Origin: Rapana venosa
Lineage: Eukaryota > Mollusca > Gastropoda > Neogastropoda > Muricidae
NCBI GenBank assembly: GCA_028751875.1
Contig: CM054165.1
Span: forward strand, 24,949,304-25,013,303
Length of the DNA stretch: 64,000 bases
Direction: 5' to 3'
Within the stretch, counting starts at the first letter, position 1; every line of letters begins with the position of its first letter. The notes below the pieces were generated by a model that was not told the DNA's origin, searched no databases, and saw only the letters and a program-made list of their open reading frames with translations. The translations under genes were made by a program, and so were the position numbers. Shown here piece after piece: positions 32,161 to 44,021 of this stretch.

Positions 32161-32700
32161 ACCAGCAACAGCAGCAACAACAACATCAACAACGACAACA
32201 ACAAAAGCAACAACAACAGAGCTAAAGCAACAGCAAGCAAGAACAGCAACAACAACGTCAAAGCAGCAACAACAACAGCAACACACAAAAGCAGCAGCAA
32301 CAAAGCAGCAACAAACAAAAGCAACAACAAAGCAGCAACAACAAGCAGCAGCACAAACAGCAACAACAAAGCAACAGCAACAATAACAGCAAAGCAACAA
32401 CAACAGCAGCAACAACAGCAAAGCAAAGCACAACAACAGCAGCAACAACAGAACAGCAAAAGCAAAAGCAACAACAGCAAGCAGCAACAACAACAGCAGC
32501 AACAACAAAACAGCAAAAAGCAACAACAACAGCAGCAACAACAGAAACATGCAAACAGCACAACAGAAGCACACAACAACAGATCAGCCAACAACGAACA
32601 GCACAACAACAAACACAACAACAACAGCAGACAACAACACACAACAACAGCAACAACAACACAACAGCAACAACACACAGCAGCAGCAAAGCATCGCAAA
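32160..32700. repeat. CAA/CAG trinucleotide tract (right)
   Basis: Imperfect (CAACAG)n about 540 bp long, three times the left counterpart. Frames encode Gln/Asn/Ser/Thr or Cys/Leu runs and are not genes. Confidence 0.95.
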
Positions 32701-32789
32701 CATCCAGCTGCGGAAAATTTAAGATGTTGACCATTAACTACTGTTTCTCAGTGTTGTCTGGTGTCCTCCATCTCTGCAGTACTTGTGTG

Positions 32790-32916
32790 AAGTCATCCAC
32801 ACCACACACCACACACAACCACACACACACACACACAGTCACACACACACACTAAATTATTGTGGATACTTACAAACACACACGACACACACACTACCTA
32901 CCACACACACACAACA

Positions 32917-32947
<31 letters not shown>

Positions 32948-33100
32948 CACGACAACAACCCGCCCACACACACATAACACACACACCAGTCTAAAATTAC
33001 TTTTTAGTGGATAGATGTTAAAACTCTCTCTCTCTCTCACTCTCTCTCTCTCCCCCCCCCACACACACACACGCACGCACGCACACACACATCTTGTGCA
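32790..33100. repeat. CA-rich microsatellite with one palindromic spacer
   Basis: Many short (CA)n runs, then GTCTAAAATTACTTTTTAGT and GGATAGA at 32988-33018 (the spacer motif of 13915), then (TC)n. Only one module remains, versus three on the left. Confidence 0.9.
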
Positions 33101-33104
33101 CACG

Positions 33105-33245
33105 TTAAACCCGTTCTACTTTTCAAAAGAGTAGGTCATTGTGTGCCGGTGGAAGTGGATGACAAAATTTACAAAACTGCATACACACGGAGACTGGTTG
33201 AAGAAAAGCACTTGAGCGCTTATTCCATATCCTCGAAATAAAAGA
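33105..33245 (+). mobile_element. SINE C fragment (right)
   Basis: Plus-strand 3' half: GCACACGTTAAACCCGTTCT, AGAGTAGGTCATTGTGTGCC, GCATACACACGGAGACTGG, ending TCCTCGAAATAAAAGAATAA. Confidence 0.8.
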
Positions 33246-33254
33246 ATAAACACG

Positions 33255-33271
33255 CACACACACACACACGC

Positions 33272-33318
<47 letters not shown>

Positions 33319-33352
33319 ACACACACACAGCGCGCGCGCGCGCGCGCACACA
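33255..33352. repeat. (CA)n and (CG)n microsatellite
   Basis: (CA)n with CGCA interruptions ending in CGCGCGCGCGCG. Confidence 0.95.
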
Positions 33353-33399
33353 CAGATAATCCCAAACATGTTCAGACACAACTTCACACACACGGTGTC

Positions 33400-33860
33400 A
33401 GGCTGCCGTCTTCACTGGACTTGTGACTCTGATGTGAAGATGTTACATGTCAATCCTGGGTATAACTGGGGGAGGGGGGGGGGTGTCAGAAATTCTTCTT
33501 CATCGTCAAACACTCAGACAGCAACTCAGGAATCTGAAATGAGCAGTGTGGGATCAGTAGGACAGAAAAGTCACAGAAGATGAGACAGCACAAAAGAAAG
33601 AAAAGAAAAGAAAAATAAGCTGTGTCCTTGGTCTTTCCTTCAAAAGCTTCAGCCTCCAGCCTGCCTTGTCCAGGAAGACATCAACAGCCAGTCCCTTTGT
33701 TTCTGTCTGGCGTTGTAGGCAGGAGGGAAAGAGCGCCACAGACGTGGCCAGCCCCTACCTATATGCACGTCAGGTGAACCGTGTCGTATATTCTCCTGCC
33801 AAAGCAACTTTGTCTGCACATATCCTCTCGCCGAGTGAGTAGTCTTGCCTGCAGCTGTGT
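33400..33860. other. Normal-complexity arm segment (right)
   Basis: Reverse complement of 12890-13385, about 95-97% identical, with a G run at 33468-33482 in place of the C run. No gene seen. Confidence 0.55.
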
Positions 33861-33879
33861 TTGTAAATGTAGTCATTGT

Positions 33880-34100
33880 CTGTCTTGCCTTGCCTTGTCT
33901 TGTTTTACCTTGTCTTGCTTTGCCTTGCCTTCTCTCTTTGCCTTGCCTTGATTTGCTTTGCCTTGCCTCGCTTTGTCTTGCCTTGTTTTACCTTGTCTTG
34001 CTTTGCCTTGCAGTCTCTCTTTGCCTTGGCTTGCTTTGCCTTGTCTAACTTTGCCTTGTCTTGTCTTGCCTTGCTTTGACTTGCCTTGCCTTGTCCTGTC
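33880..34100. repeat. TTGCC-rich pentanucleotide tract (right)
   Basis: Imperfect (TTGCC)n with TTGTC and TTTGCC variants, counterpart of 12685-12880. Confidence 0.93.
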
Positions 34101-34241
34101 TCGTGACCTAAGTCGAAGTCGATCATTTCCTGATACTGACATTCTCAAATAAATAAATGAATGAAAAAAGTTCCATCCTCAATTGCCAGTCTGTTGCTGA
34201 CTTCTGCAAGCTCTCAGGCTGATCCCAACATCTGTCTGTAG

Positions 34242-34312
34242 ACGTTGACTGCTGTGGGGGACCTGTGCAAAGACTCTGCCGTCATTTCTCTTCTCTTGTC
34301 CAGGAGAAAACC
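34242..34312 (+). other. Candidate upstream exon of the cysteine-rich peptide gene, right
   Basis: Plus-strand equivalent of 12500-12576: possible acceptor ATCTGTCTGTAG, then codons for VDCCGGPVQRLCRHFSSLV. Residues are identical to the left copy. Just downstream (34311-34318) the arms differ in length by one base in an A/C run, which would shift the frame there, so an exon could not extend much past this point in both copies. Confidence 0.2.
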
Positions 34313-34389
34313 CCACACACAACCCTCATCACTCTGACTCTGGGGAAAAATATAAACAGAACTGGAGCTTATGGAAAGACATCCTCCAT

Positions 34390-35130
34390 GAACAAAGACA
34401 TAATAGATAGGAGCTGTAGCCATCTGCCTGACACTGGTGATAAATAAATAGGAGCTGTAACCGTCTCCTTGACACTGGTGATAAATAAATAGGAGCTGTA
34501 GCCATCTCCTTACACTGGTGATAAATAAATAGGAGCTGTAGCCATCTCCTTGACACTGGTGATAAATAAATAGGAGCTGTAGCCATCTCCTTGACACTGG
34601 TGATAAATAGAGAGGAGCTGTAGCCATCTGCCTAACACTGGTGATAAATAAATAGGAGCTGTAGCCATCTCCTTACACTGGTGATAAATAAATAGGAGCT
34701 GTAGCCATCTCCTTACACTGGTGATAAATAGAGAGGAGCTGTAGCCATCTCGTTGACACTGGTGATAAATAAATATGAGCTGTAGCCATCTCCTTACACT
34801 GGTGATAAATAGATAAGAGTTGTAGCCATCTCCTTACACTGGTGATAAATAGAGAGGAGCTGTAGCCATCTCCTTACACTGGTGATAAATAAATAGGAGC
34901 TGTAGCCATCTCCTTACACTGGTGATAAATAAATAGGAGCTGTAGCCATCTCCTTACACTGGTAATAAATAAATAGGAGCTGTAGCCATCTCCTTACACT
35001 GGTGATCAATAAATAGGAGCTGTAACCATCTGCCTGACACTGGTGATAAATAAATAGGAGCTTTAGCCATCTCCTTGACAAAGGTGATAAATAAATAGGA
35101 GCTTTAACCATCTTCTTACACTGGTGAGGC
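34390..35130. repeat. 41-bp satellite array, about 18 copies (right)
   Basis: Reverse complement of the left array: units with GGTGATAAATAAATAGGAGC and TGTAGCCATCTCCTTGACAC. Many units are 40 bp because one GA dinucleotide region reads CCTTACACTGG. Confidence 0.95.
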
Positions 35131-35149
35131 GATCTATCAACGTGAGTCA

Positions 35150-35900
35150 CAGGAAAAACAACTGTCTTGGATGCTAGTCCTCTGGATACCTATCACCTTA
35201 GATGTTTGTCACCTTGGATGCCAGTCACCTTGGATTTTAGTTACCTTGGATGCCAGTCACCTTAGATGTTAGTTACCTTGGATGCCAGTCACCTTAGATG
35301 TTAGTCACCTTGGATGCCAGTCACCTGGGATGATAGTCACCTTGGATGCCAGTCACCTTAGATGTTAGTCACCTTGGATGCCAGTCACCTGGGATGATAG
35401 TCACCTTGGATGTTAGTCACCTTGGATGTTAGTTACCTTGAATGCCAGTCACCTTAGATGCCAGTCCCCCTTTAATTTTATTGGTCCAGCCCCTTGTTGT
35501 TAGTACCTTGGAAGTCCCGGGACAGTCACCGGGGTGATAGTCACCTTAAATGCGTCCCCTTAAAATTTTTTATATTGGGATGAGTAAAAATCACCCCCTG
35601 GAGATATTCCCTTGGTGCCAGGTACCTTGTTGTCCCCTTTTTGAACAATTTACCTTTGGATCAGTGACCTTGAATGAGGCCCTTTGGGATTGAATACCTG
35701 GAGGCAGTCCCAGGATTTCCCTTGATGCAGTCCCCTTGGAACATCCCCGGGAGGGACTCACTTGGATCAGTAGGAAAAGTCACCCAGGATCTCCCTTGGG
35801 ATCCAGACCTTGGATCCAGTCCCTTATCATCCCTTTAAATTGGACCAAAGTACCTTGGGGATCCGTCCCTGATGGAGGATTGGTTTTGCATTTTAAAGTC
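35150..35900. repeat. 16-bp minisatellite (right), partly degraded
   Basis: Units such as ATGCCAGTCACCTTGG. Regular up to about 35450; after that, units carry many single-base changes and losses. Confidence 0.88.
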
Positions 35901-36165
35901 TGTCACCTTGGTGCTCAGGGAAAAAGTCCCTTATGCGTATTGGGTCTGCTTGGTGTAAAATATATCTCCATTTTATCCCATATTATCTCACCACATATCA
36001 AGTCACCTGTTTCAGTCACACACGCATTCGTTCACCGTCTGTGGTTCCGGCCCCTCCGACAGGAAAGGGATGTATCAAATTTGTGTGAAGTCATGACACC
36101 TTGTGCTCTTCAAGAACAATTCCCTTTCATTGTCGTATGTGTTTGTCTTTTGCGTGTGTAATTAA
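35901..36165. other. Degraded arm sequence
   Basis: Partly alignable to 9776-9960. No gene is supported; a 141-codon frame (35736-36161) lies in degraded minisatellite sequence. Confidence 0.45.
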
Positions 36166-36169
36166 TTAT

Positions 36170-36710
36170 CTTTTTTTTCATCATATCATCTCCATATCAT
36201 CTTTCACATCCATACCATCAATCATCATCATGTTGTTGTCATTTCATCATGTCTTATGATCAAAAAATCATCGTCGTCTTTAATCATCATCTGTCGTCAC
36301 GTCATCTCATCATGTCGCGTCGTCGTTGTCTTCGCCCGTCTCACATTTCATCTCATCGTCGTCGTTTATCTTTCATCATCGTTGTCGTCGTCATCATCAT
36401 GATGTTCACAACACCACCCTCCTCATTATAATTGTTTTGTATATAATTCAAGTCTTTCAACCAATGTGTTGTTTCGGTCACATCATCTCGATCATCATCA
36501 GCGTCTTCCATCACCATTGTGTCTTTATCGTCATCATCACATATTGTCTGTTAATATTCATCTCAATCTCGTTCATCTCCTCATCCCCCTCGTTTATCAT
36601 CATCGCCGTCATCACCCACAAAAATCGTAATATGTGGTCCACCGCGTGTCCGTGTGTCGGTGTCTTAATATCAATCATCACCCCTTATCACATCATAACA
36701 ACTCATTAAT
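36170..36710. repeat. ATC/GTC trinucleotide-rich tract (right)
   Basis: Counterpart of the GAT tract at 9280-9775, with many irregularities. Confidence 0.9.
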
Positions 36711-36879
36711 AAATTTGGTTTATCATCTATCCTATCATCCTAACGGCAATTTTAAAGGACCGCTGTCCAGGGGTCAGGTTTTTTTAATTGCAGGCCTTTA
36801 ATTCTGTTAAACCCTTCCACGGGTTTCCTTTGGTAAAGGTGTTAAAGTCTATTAGGCAGTTCAAATACCGCCACTCGGG

Positions 36880-38860
36880 TCCTTTGTGTATACACGCATG
36901 CAGAAGATCGCATTAATATGCATGTTAAAGATCCTACCTCAGGTCTTTGTGTATACACGCATGAGAAGATCGCATTAATATGGCATGTTAAAGATCCTAC
37001 TCAGGCCCTTTTGTGTATACACGCATGCAGAAGATCGCATTAAATATGCATGTTAAAGATCCCTTACCTCAGGTCCTTTGTGTATACACGCATGCAGAAG
37101 ACGCATTAATATGGCATGTTAAAGATCCTTACCTCAGGTCCTTTGTGTATACACGCATGCAGAAGATCGCTTTAATATGCATGTTAAGACCCCTTACTCG
37201 GGTCCTTTGTGTATACACGCATGCAGAAGATCGCATTAATATGCATGTTAAAGACCCCTTACCTCGGGTCCTTTGGGTGATATAACGAGCAGAAGATCGC
37301 ATTAATATGCATTTTAAAGATCCCTTACCTCAGGTCTTTGGGTGTATAAAACGCATGCAGAAGATCGCATTTAATATGCATGTTAAGATCCCTTACCTCA
37401 GGTCCTTTGTGTATACACGCATGCAGAAGATCGCATTAATATGCATGTTAAAGATCCCTTACCTCAGGTCCTTTGTGTATACACGCATGCAGAAGATCGC
37501 ATTAATATGCATGTTAAAGATCCCTTACCTCAGGTCCTTTGTGTATACACGCATGCAGAAGATCGCATTAATATGCATGGTTAAAGATCCCTACCTCAGG
37601 TCCTTTGTGTATCACGCATGCAGAAGATCGCATTAATATGCATTTTTAAAGATCCTTACCTCAGGTCCTTTGTGTATACACGCATGCAGAAGATCGCATT
37701 AATAGCATGTTAAAGATCCCTTACCTCGGGTCCTTTGTGTATACACCATGCAGAAGATCGCATTAATATGCATGTTAAAGATCCATACCTCAGGCCCTTT
37801 TGTTTTATACACGCAGCAGAAGATCGCATTAATATGCATGTTAAAGATCCCTTACCTCAGGTCTTTGTTATACAGCAGCAAAGATCGCATTAATATCATT
37901 AAGATCCCTTTACTCAGTCCTTTGTTAAAGCATGCAGAGATCGCATTAATATGCATGTTAAAGATCCCTTACCTAGGTCTTTGTGTATACACGATGCAGA
38001 AGATCGCATTAATATGATGTTAAAGATCCCTTACCTCAGGTCCTTTGTGTATACACGCATGCAGAAGATCGCATTAATACAGTTAAGATCCCTTACTCAG
38101 GTCCTTTGTGTATACACCATGCAGAAGATCGCATTAATATGCATGTTAAAGACCCCTTACCTCAGGTCCTTTGGGTGTATACACGCATGCAGAAGATCGC
38201 ATTAATATGCATGTTAAAGATCCCATACTCAGGCCCTTTGTGTATCCCGATGAGAAGATCGCATTAATATGATTTAAAATCCCTTACTAGGTCTTGTGTA
38301 TGCTGCAGAAGATCGCATTAATATGAAAATGTTAAAGACCCCTACTCAGGCTTTGTGTATACACGCATGCAGAAGATCGCAATTAAATGATGTTAAAGAT
38401 CCCTTACCTCAGGTCTTTGTGTATAAGCATGCAGAAGATCGCATTAATATGCATGTAAAAGATCCCTTCCCCATGCCCTTGTGTATACACGCATGCAGAA
38501 GATCGATTAATATGAAAGTAAAAGATCCATACCTCAGGCCCCTTTGTGTATCCCACGCATGCAGAAGATCGCATTAATATCATGTTAAAGATCCCTTACC
38601 AGGTCCTTTGGTATACGATGCAGAAGATGCATTAATATCATGTTAAATCCCTTACCTGGGTCCTTTGTGTATACACGCATGCAGAAGATCGCATTAATAT
38701 GCATGTTAAAGATCCCATACTCATGTCTTTTGTGTAACACGCTTGCAGAAGATGCTTAATATGCATGTTAAAGTCCATACCTCAGGTCCTTTGTGTATAC
38801 ACGCATGCAGAAGATGGGCATTAATATGCATGTTAAAGATCCATACCTCATGTCAGTGTT
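36880..38860. repeat. 66-bp satellite array, about 29 copies (right)
   Basis: Units with CGCATGCAGAAGATCGCATT, ATATGCATGTTAAAGATCCC and CTCAGGTCCTTTGTGTATAC. Some units are perfect; neighbours lack one to ten scattered bases. The left array is regular, so the irregularity here may be consensus error rather than biology. Confidence 0.93.
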
Positions 38861-39120
38861 TGTTGGAGTAAGGAAACGTATCATCCCCAGCATGCACTCT
38901 GTCCTGGCGAGGGCTGGGCTACGCCAGGATGAAGTTGACCAGCCTGACCAACTTCAGTGCCGTGTTCCAAGGCATTAGTTCAGGGAACGCAGGAGAGAGG
39001 AGAGAATGAAAACCATGTTTCAGTGTTGCTCTAAGTGTGTGTATGCTGGCACATGATCTTGTAGCCTATGACTTGCAAACAACCATAGTCTGAACAATTA
39101 ATAATAAAATAAATTAAACA
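38860..39120. other. Flank of 66-bp array and LINE insertion site
   Basis: 38860-38985 equals 8170-8301 in reverse complement. Near 39078 it shows the uninterrupted site that in the left arm holds the CR1/L2-like LINE. Confidence 0.7.
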
Positions 39121-39166
39121 CACGCTCACATACACACAAGATACACGCACGCACGCACGCACACGC

Positions 39167-39220
<54 letters not shown>

Positions 39221-39225
39221 GTGTA
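39120..39225. repeat. CA/CG/TG microsatellite (right)
   Basis: CGCACGCACGCACGC followed by (GT)n to 39225. Counterpart of 5690-5795. Confidence 0.93.
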
Positions 39226-39269
39226 GGGGGGATGCATATAGCTAATCCTCGGCAACTGACAAATATGAA

Positions 39270-39478
39270 TAAGTTAAAGCGTAAATAAGAACTTCGAAAA
39301 GATTGAAATAACAGCTCAAACACTAACTTTGCACATCTACTTTGCAATTTCTACAGCTAGGTAAAATACAATGTACTATAGGTATCTGATAATAGGACTA
39401 TGAGTTAATAACAATTTCAATATCTTTATTAAAGATGTGACTTTAACTATTTGCTCAAGGGGGACATAATTTAGATCT
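39270..39478 (-). mobile_element. I-clade-like LINE 3' end (right)
   Basis: Reverse complement of 5430-5610, the last coding residues and 3' UTR of the LINE, separated from the rest by the RTE insertion at 39480-41445. Confidence 0.75.
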
Positions 39479-39479
39479 C

Positions 39480-41445
39480 AACATTATAAAAAAACGTTCA
39501 CTCACTTTTCACTGGTCCCGTAACCCGCCAGGGTCGTATGGGGGCTGCATGGTGAAACGAACGGGGCCAGCTGGCCCACTTAGCGCGGTCGTGGGCGAGG
39601 GCCTGGGTGACACTGAAGTCCTCCCCGTCCAATACGGATGTCGTCGGCCCACTTTCTCCTCTGTCTGCCACGTCCCTTTTCTTCCCCTGGACTGTTCCTT
39701 GCAGGATGGTCTTTGCAAGTCCTTCTGAGCGTGTTACGGCCATACATCTGAGTTTCCTCTTTTTCGCCGTGGTCAGTAAAGGGCTTCATAGTCCCCGCAC
39801 TTGTTGAGTGATCATTCTGCGGACTTCATTGTTGGTGACATGGTCCTTGTATGAGATGCCAAGGAGCCTTGAGGCATCTCATTTCTTACTGCTTGGATCC
39901 CCCTTTGTAGGTCTACGTTCAGTGTCCATGCCTCACATGCGTAAAGCATGATTGAGGTGACTAGCGCGTTTAGTAACTTTACCTTGGTTCCGAGAGGGAT
40001 GTTTCTGTCTTCCATATGGTCTTCAGTTTGCCATTGCTGCTGCTGTTTGTGCCGCTCTTGCTAGGATTTTGGTCTTCGATCCCCCCTCACTTATGATGGC
40101 TCCCAAAGGGATTTGAAATGGTCAACGCTCCAGTTCTTTTCCGCCAAGAGTGATCTTGGTGGTGATTGCTGGGCACTGTTTTACATGAGTTTGGTTTTTT
40201 TCGGGCCTGATTTCCATGCCGTATCGTGAGGATTTTCCGTCCAGTTGCTTCACTAGGTTGGCAGTTCCTCTTCATTTCCTGCAGACCGTCAATGTCATCG
40301 GCAAACTGAGGGTTTGGGGATTGTTCGCCCTCCAATGTTGACTGTGCCTTTTGGTCTTCCAAGGCGTCAGTCATGATGCGTTCGAGGAAAATGTTAAACA
40401 GTGTCGGCGACAGCAGACATCCCTGTCGGACCCCAACTGAGGTACGGAACCATTCCCCTACCCTGCCCTGTACGAGTATTGCATGGTGCCTTTGAGTAGA
40501 GTTCCTTGATGGTGTGGATCAGCTTCTGGCCCATGTTGAATTTGTTCATGGTGGCCCACAGAGCGTCATGCCATACTCTATCGAAGGCCTTCTTAAAATC
40601 AATGAAGACGTGGAAGATGTCTTATTGATGCTGGCTGTATTTCTCACACGGAACCCTCAGGTTGAATATCTGTTCTTTGGTGCTTCTATTTGGGCGGAAA
40701 CCGGCCTGCTCTTCGGCGATGATCTCTTCTGCCTGTGGTTTCAGTCTGTTCAGGATCACTTTCAGCATGACTTTACTGGCATGACTTATGAGGCTGATTG
40801 TCCTGTAGTTTTGGCACTGCTGGAGATTTTCTTTCTTGGGGAGAGTGATGATGAGTGATTGGGTCCATGGTGTAGGCCACTCTCCGGTCTGCCAGATCTT
40901 GTTGCAGATACTTGTAAGGATGTCTGTCACTGCTTCTCCCCCGTGTTGGATCAGCTCTGCTGGGATGTTGTCGATTCCTGCTGATTTTCCTTTCTTCAGC
41001 GATCTAATTGCTACTTCTACTTCCTCGCGTAGAATTGGGAAGTTGTCTTTATTCGATGAGGCTTGGCTTGCAAGTACGCTGGGGTCGCCTAGCGTCTGAT
41101 GATTGTAGAGTTCGGAACAGTATTCCGTCCATCTGCCAACGATTTCCTTCTTTTCTGTTAGGCAATTCCTTTCTTTGTCCTGGATGTTACTGACTCTTGC
41201 CTGTTTCTGTTTGGTGAGCTCTTTCACAATCTGGTATGCTCTTCTGCTATTATTCTTTGTCAGGCTCTCTTCGATTTCTGTACATTGTTTCTCTATCCAT
41301 TCCTCCTTGGTCTTCCTCATGTCTCTCCTGATCTTCTTGTTTACTTCTCTGTACTCAACTGCTCCTGTAGTGTTCTTGCTCTTCTTCAGGTCTCGTCTTT
41401 TGTCACACATATTCAAGATTTCATCTGTGACCCATGGTTGTGTTT
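39480..41445 (-). mobile_element. RTE-type LINE, second family, right arm only
   Basis: Minus strand. The 5' part is well preserved (41440-40622) with PWVTDEILNMCDKRRDLKKS, EEVEVAIRSLKKGKSAGI, NIPAELIQHGG, QSLIITLPKKEN, NYRTISLISHASKVML and EEQAGFRPNRSTKEQIFNLR. After about 40620 there are frameshifts; FADDIDGLQ is still readable near 40300, and the C-terminal basic region near 39650. Inserted in the I-clade LINE; the left arm has the empty site near 5438. Related to, but distinct from, the element at 24663-27210. Confidence 0.88.
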
Positions 41446-42966
41446 TTCGCCGAAAAACACAAAAGAATGGTAATAGTTTCGCCACAAATACACGTTGCGG
41501 ATTTTGAAAATTTAGGTCTAAAAGCACTGGGTTTAAACTTGTAGATAAGAGATGCAACGTTTCTATATTCATGTGAACTGCGGCATTTAATATCATCAAA
41601 ACATAATAAATCAGCTACATCATCATCCCAGGAAAAACCAGTAATATCTTGTAGTGTCTTTTTAAAGTGTTTCCAGCATGCATTTTGCAACATGCTGTAG
41701 CCCTCACAAGCAGACAAAGGAACATCTATGCCGTAAGAACCACTGTCATGCTTTGCTCAGCACTTTGCCAGTCTGTCAACGTTTTCATTAAAGTAGACAC
41801 CACAATGAGGAGGAATCCGGCAGAAAGTAATAGTAGTGCCCGCAACATCAGAAAATGAATTAGATGACATTTCTCAGTTATGAGCTCTTGTCTCACTTTT
41901 GAACTGAAATTTTTTTTATAGCAAGTAACACTGACTTGGAATCAACACAAAAAAGCATCTGAAAAAATGTCTTTGGGAAAGTACATAAGATGATACAAAG
42001 CCATTGAAATAGCAGACAGTTCAGCTGTACATATAGATCGATTTTCCCAATAGAAAATGATCTCTCTACCTTCAGAGATGGAATGACAAACGCTGCTCCC
42101 GCCTCATTGTCGCTCAAAAGTGAACCACAGTGTAATTTTTTTAGATGTTCTGGATATGTAGTTTGCATATATTCTTTTGCTGATGCACTAAGAATGTTTT
42201 CATTTCCTTTTTTGGTTAGAGAAGAATAATTGACATCAAAATTAGCTCTCTGAAGCTCCCATGGGGGACAAGAGGAGACATTAATCTTTGATTTAGTTAA
42301 TTTTGTAGGACATATTTCTGCCTTATCAAACATATCAGAAGTATATGTTCTAACAGTGGTAAGAGAACGAACAGAACGTGCTCCTTCGGATGAGACTATA
42401 AACCGAGGTCCCGTGTGCGAACGCACGCAGAACATCTTGCGCACACGTTAAAATCCTGTTCCGCTTTTCGTAAGAGAGTAGGCCATTGTGTGCCGTGGGA
42501 ACAGATAGCAATTTACAAAACCGCATACACACAGGGACTGGATGTAAAAAAGCACATAAGCGCTTATTCCATTATCCTCGATATAAAAGAATAAAATAAA
42601 ATAAAAATAAAATAAGTTGACATCAGATCTTGTACTTATTTGGGTGTCCACATTGGTTTCTTGCTTTGAACATCGTAAGAGGTATTTAGCCAAAGCCAGT
42701 TGTCGAAAATTGTCTAATGGCAAAACAGCTATCTCTTTATAAGTCCCCATGGATGATGCATGAAATGGTACCCCTAGAGCTAATCGGAAAGCCTTACAGT
42801 GTAGCCATCTCATTTTCTGTAACAAGTACTAAGGAGCACTGAAAAAGGCTTCCTGGCCATAAATGAGTCTTAGAACGTACTAAAGATAACGCCAGATGTT
42901 TTAACACAGCTACATCATGAGCCCACACTTTACTGATAGCTTGCAGGAAGTTTAGACTTCTCTTTG
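41446..42966 (-). mobile_element. I-clade-like LINE, right arm, main part
   Basis: Minus-strand frames from MLQKMRWLHCKAFRLALGVP (42825) through LPLDNFRQLALAKYLL, PPWELQRANFDVNYS, the RNase H aspartate region (CVDSKSVLLA, about 41910) and the C-terminal region (LSACEGYSMLQ, FSWDDDVADLL). Unlike the left arm it is not interrupted by the Jockey-type LINE, but a SINE C (42390-42605) and RTE insertions flank and split it. No intact frame spans it. Confidence 0.85.
42390..42605 (+). mobile_element. SINE C insertion, right arm only
   Basis: Plus-strand partial SINE C from the core (GGATGAGACTATAAACCGAG, CGAACGCACGCAGAACATCT) to the 3' end (TTATCCTCGATATAAAAGAA). Inserted in the I-clade LINE; absent from the left arm at 1850-1930. 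Confidence 0.85.
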
Positions 42967-43990
42967 CTTTCTATCTATCTATCTATCTGTCCCGAATTCT
43001 GACGACCGTGGGGGCACCCTCAAAGATTCAACAACCAGTTCCCTCCATTCCTCTCTCTGTTCTGCCTTTCTCAGGGTTTTGTTGAGTTCTAGGCCTGTCC
43101 ATTCGCTGACGTTATCCTCCCAGCTCTTCCTTGGTCTGCCTCTTCTTCCTCCTTGGACAGTGCCTTGTAAAATTGTCTTTGCAAGTCCTTTGGATCTTGT
43201 GACATGCCCATACCATTTAAGTTTACGCTTTTTCACGATCGTTAGAAGGTTCTCATCATAGGGTCCAATGGTTTGCTGGATTCTGTATGCACGCTTTCGT
43301 TGCTTATGTGGTCTTTGTAGGAGATGCAAGGAGTCTCCGAAAGCATGTCATCTCACACCGCCTGTACTCTTCTCTCCAAATCTGCATCAGGATCCATGAT
43401 TCACAGGCTACAGAAATATGGATATGACAAGGGAGTGCATTAGTCTGATCTGGAGATAAGTGAGATATTTTTATCTCTCCAGATGGTGTTTAGTTTTGAC
43501 AGTGCTGTTATTGTCTGTGCAGTCCTGCATACTACTTCTGGCTTGGATCCCTGGTCTGATATAATGCTCCCAGGTACTTGAAGCTTGAACTGTTTCCAGC
43601 TTCTGGTCATTAACCCTGATATCAGTGCTAATGCCGTTGGTGTTATTAGTCATCAGTTTGGTCTTCTCTGCACTGATTTTCATGCCGTATGTTTTGGAGG
43701 CCTTATTCAAGTGTTCTGTTAGATTGGCAAGCTCTTTTTCTGATCCTGCTATTCCATCAATGTCATCTGCGAAGCGGAGGTTTGTAATCGTTTTGCCACC
43801 AATGCTGACTGATCCTTCATGATGTTCCAGTGCATCAGCCATGATTCTCTCAAGGATCGGTGGTCTAGAGGTAACGCGCCTGTCTAGAAAGCGAAAAGTC
43901 CGGGTCTGAAGTGTGCGGGCGGTTCGTACCCCGTTTGGACCGGAAATTTTTCCCCCATTCATTAGACCATGAGTGGTGGTCTGGGCGCTA

Positions 43991-44021
<31 letters not shown>

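Noticed and set aside
32104..32734. 208-codon Asn/Gln/Ser frame and opposite Leu/Cys frames
   Set aside because: Low-complexity CAA/CAG tract; the left arm has a different length and phase.
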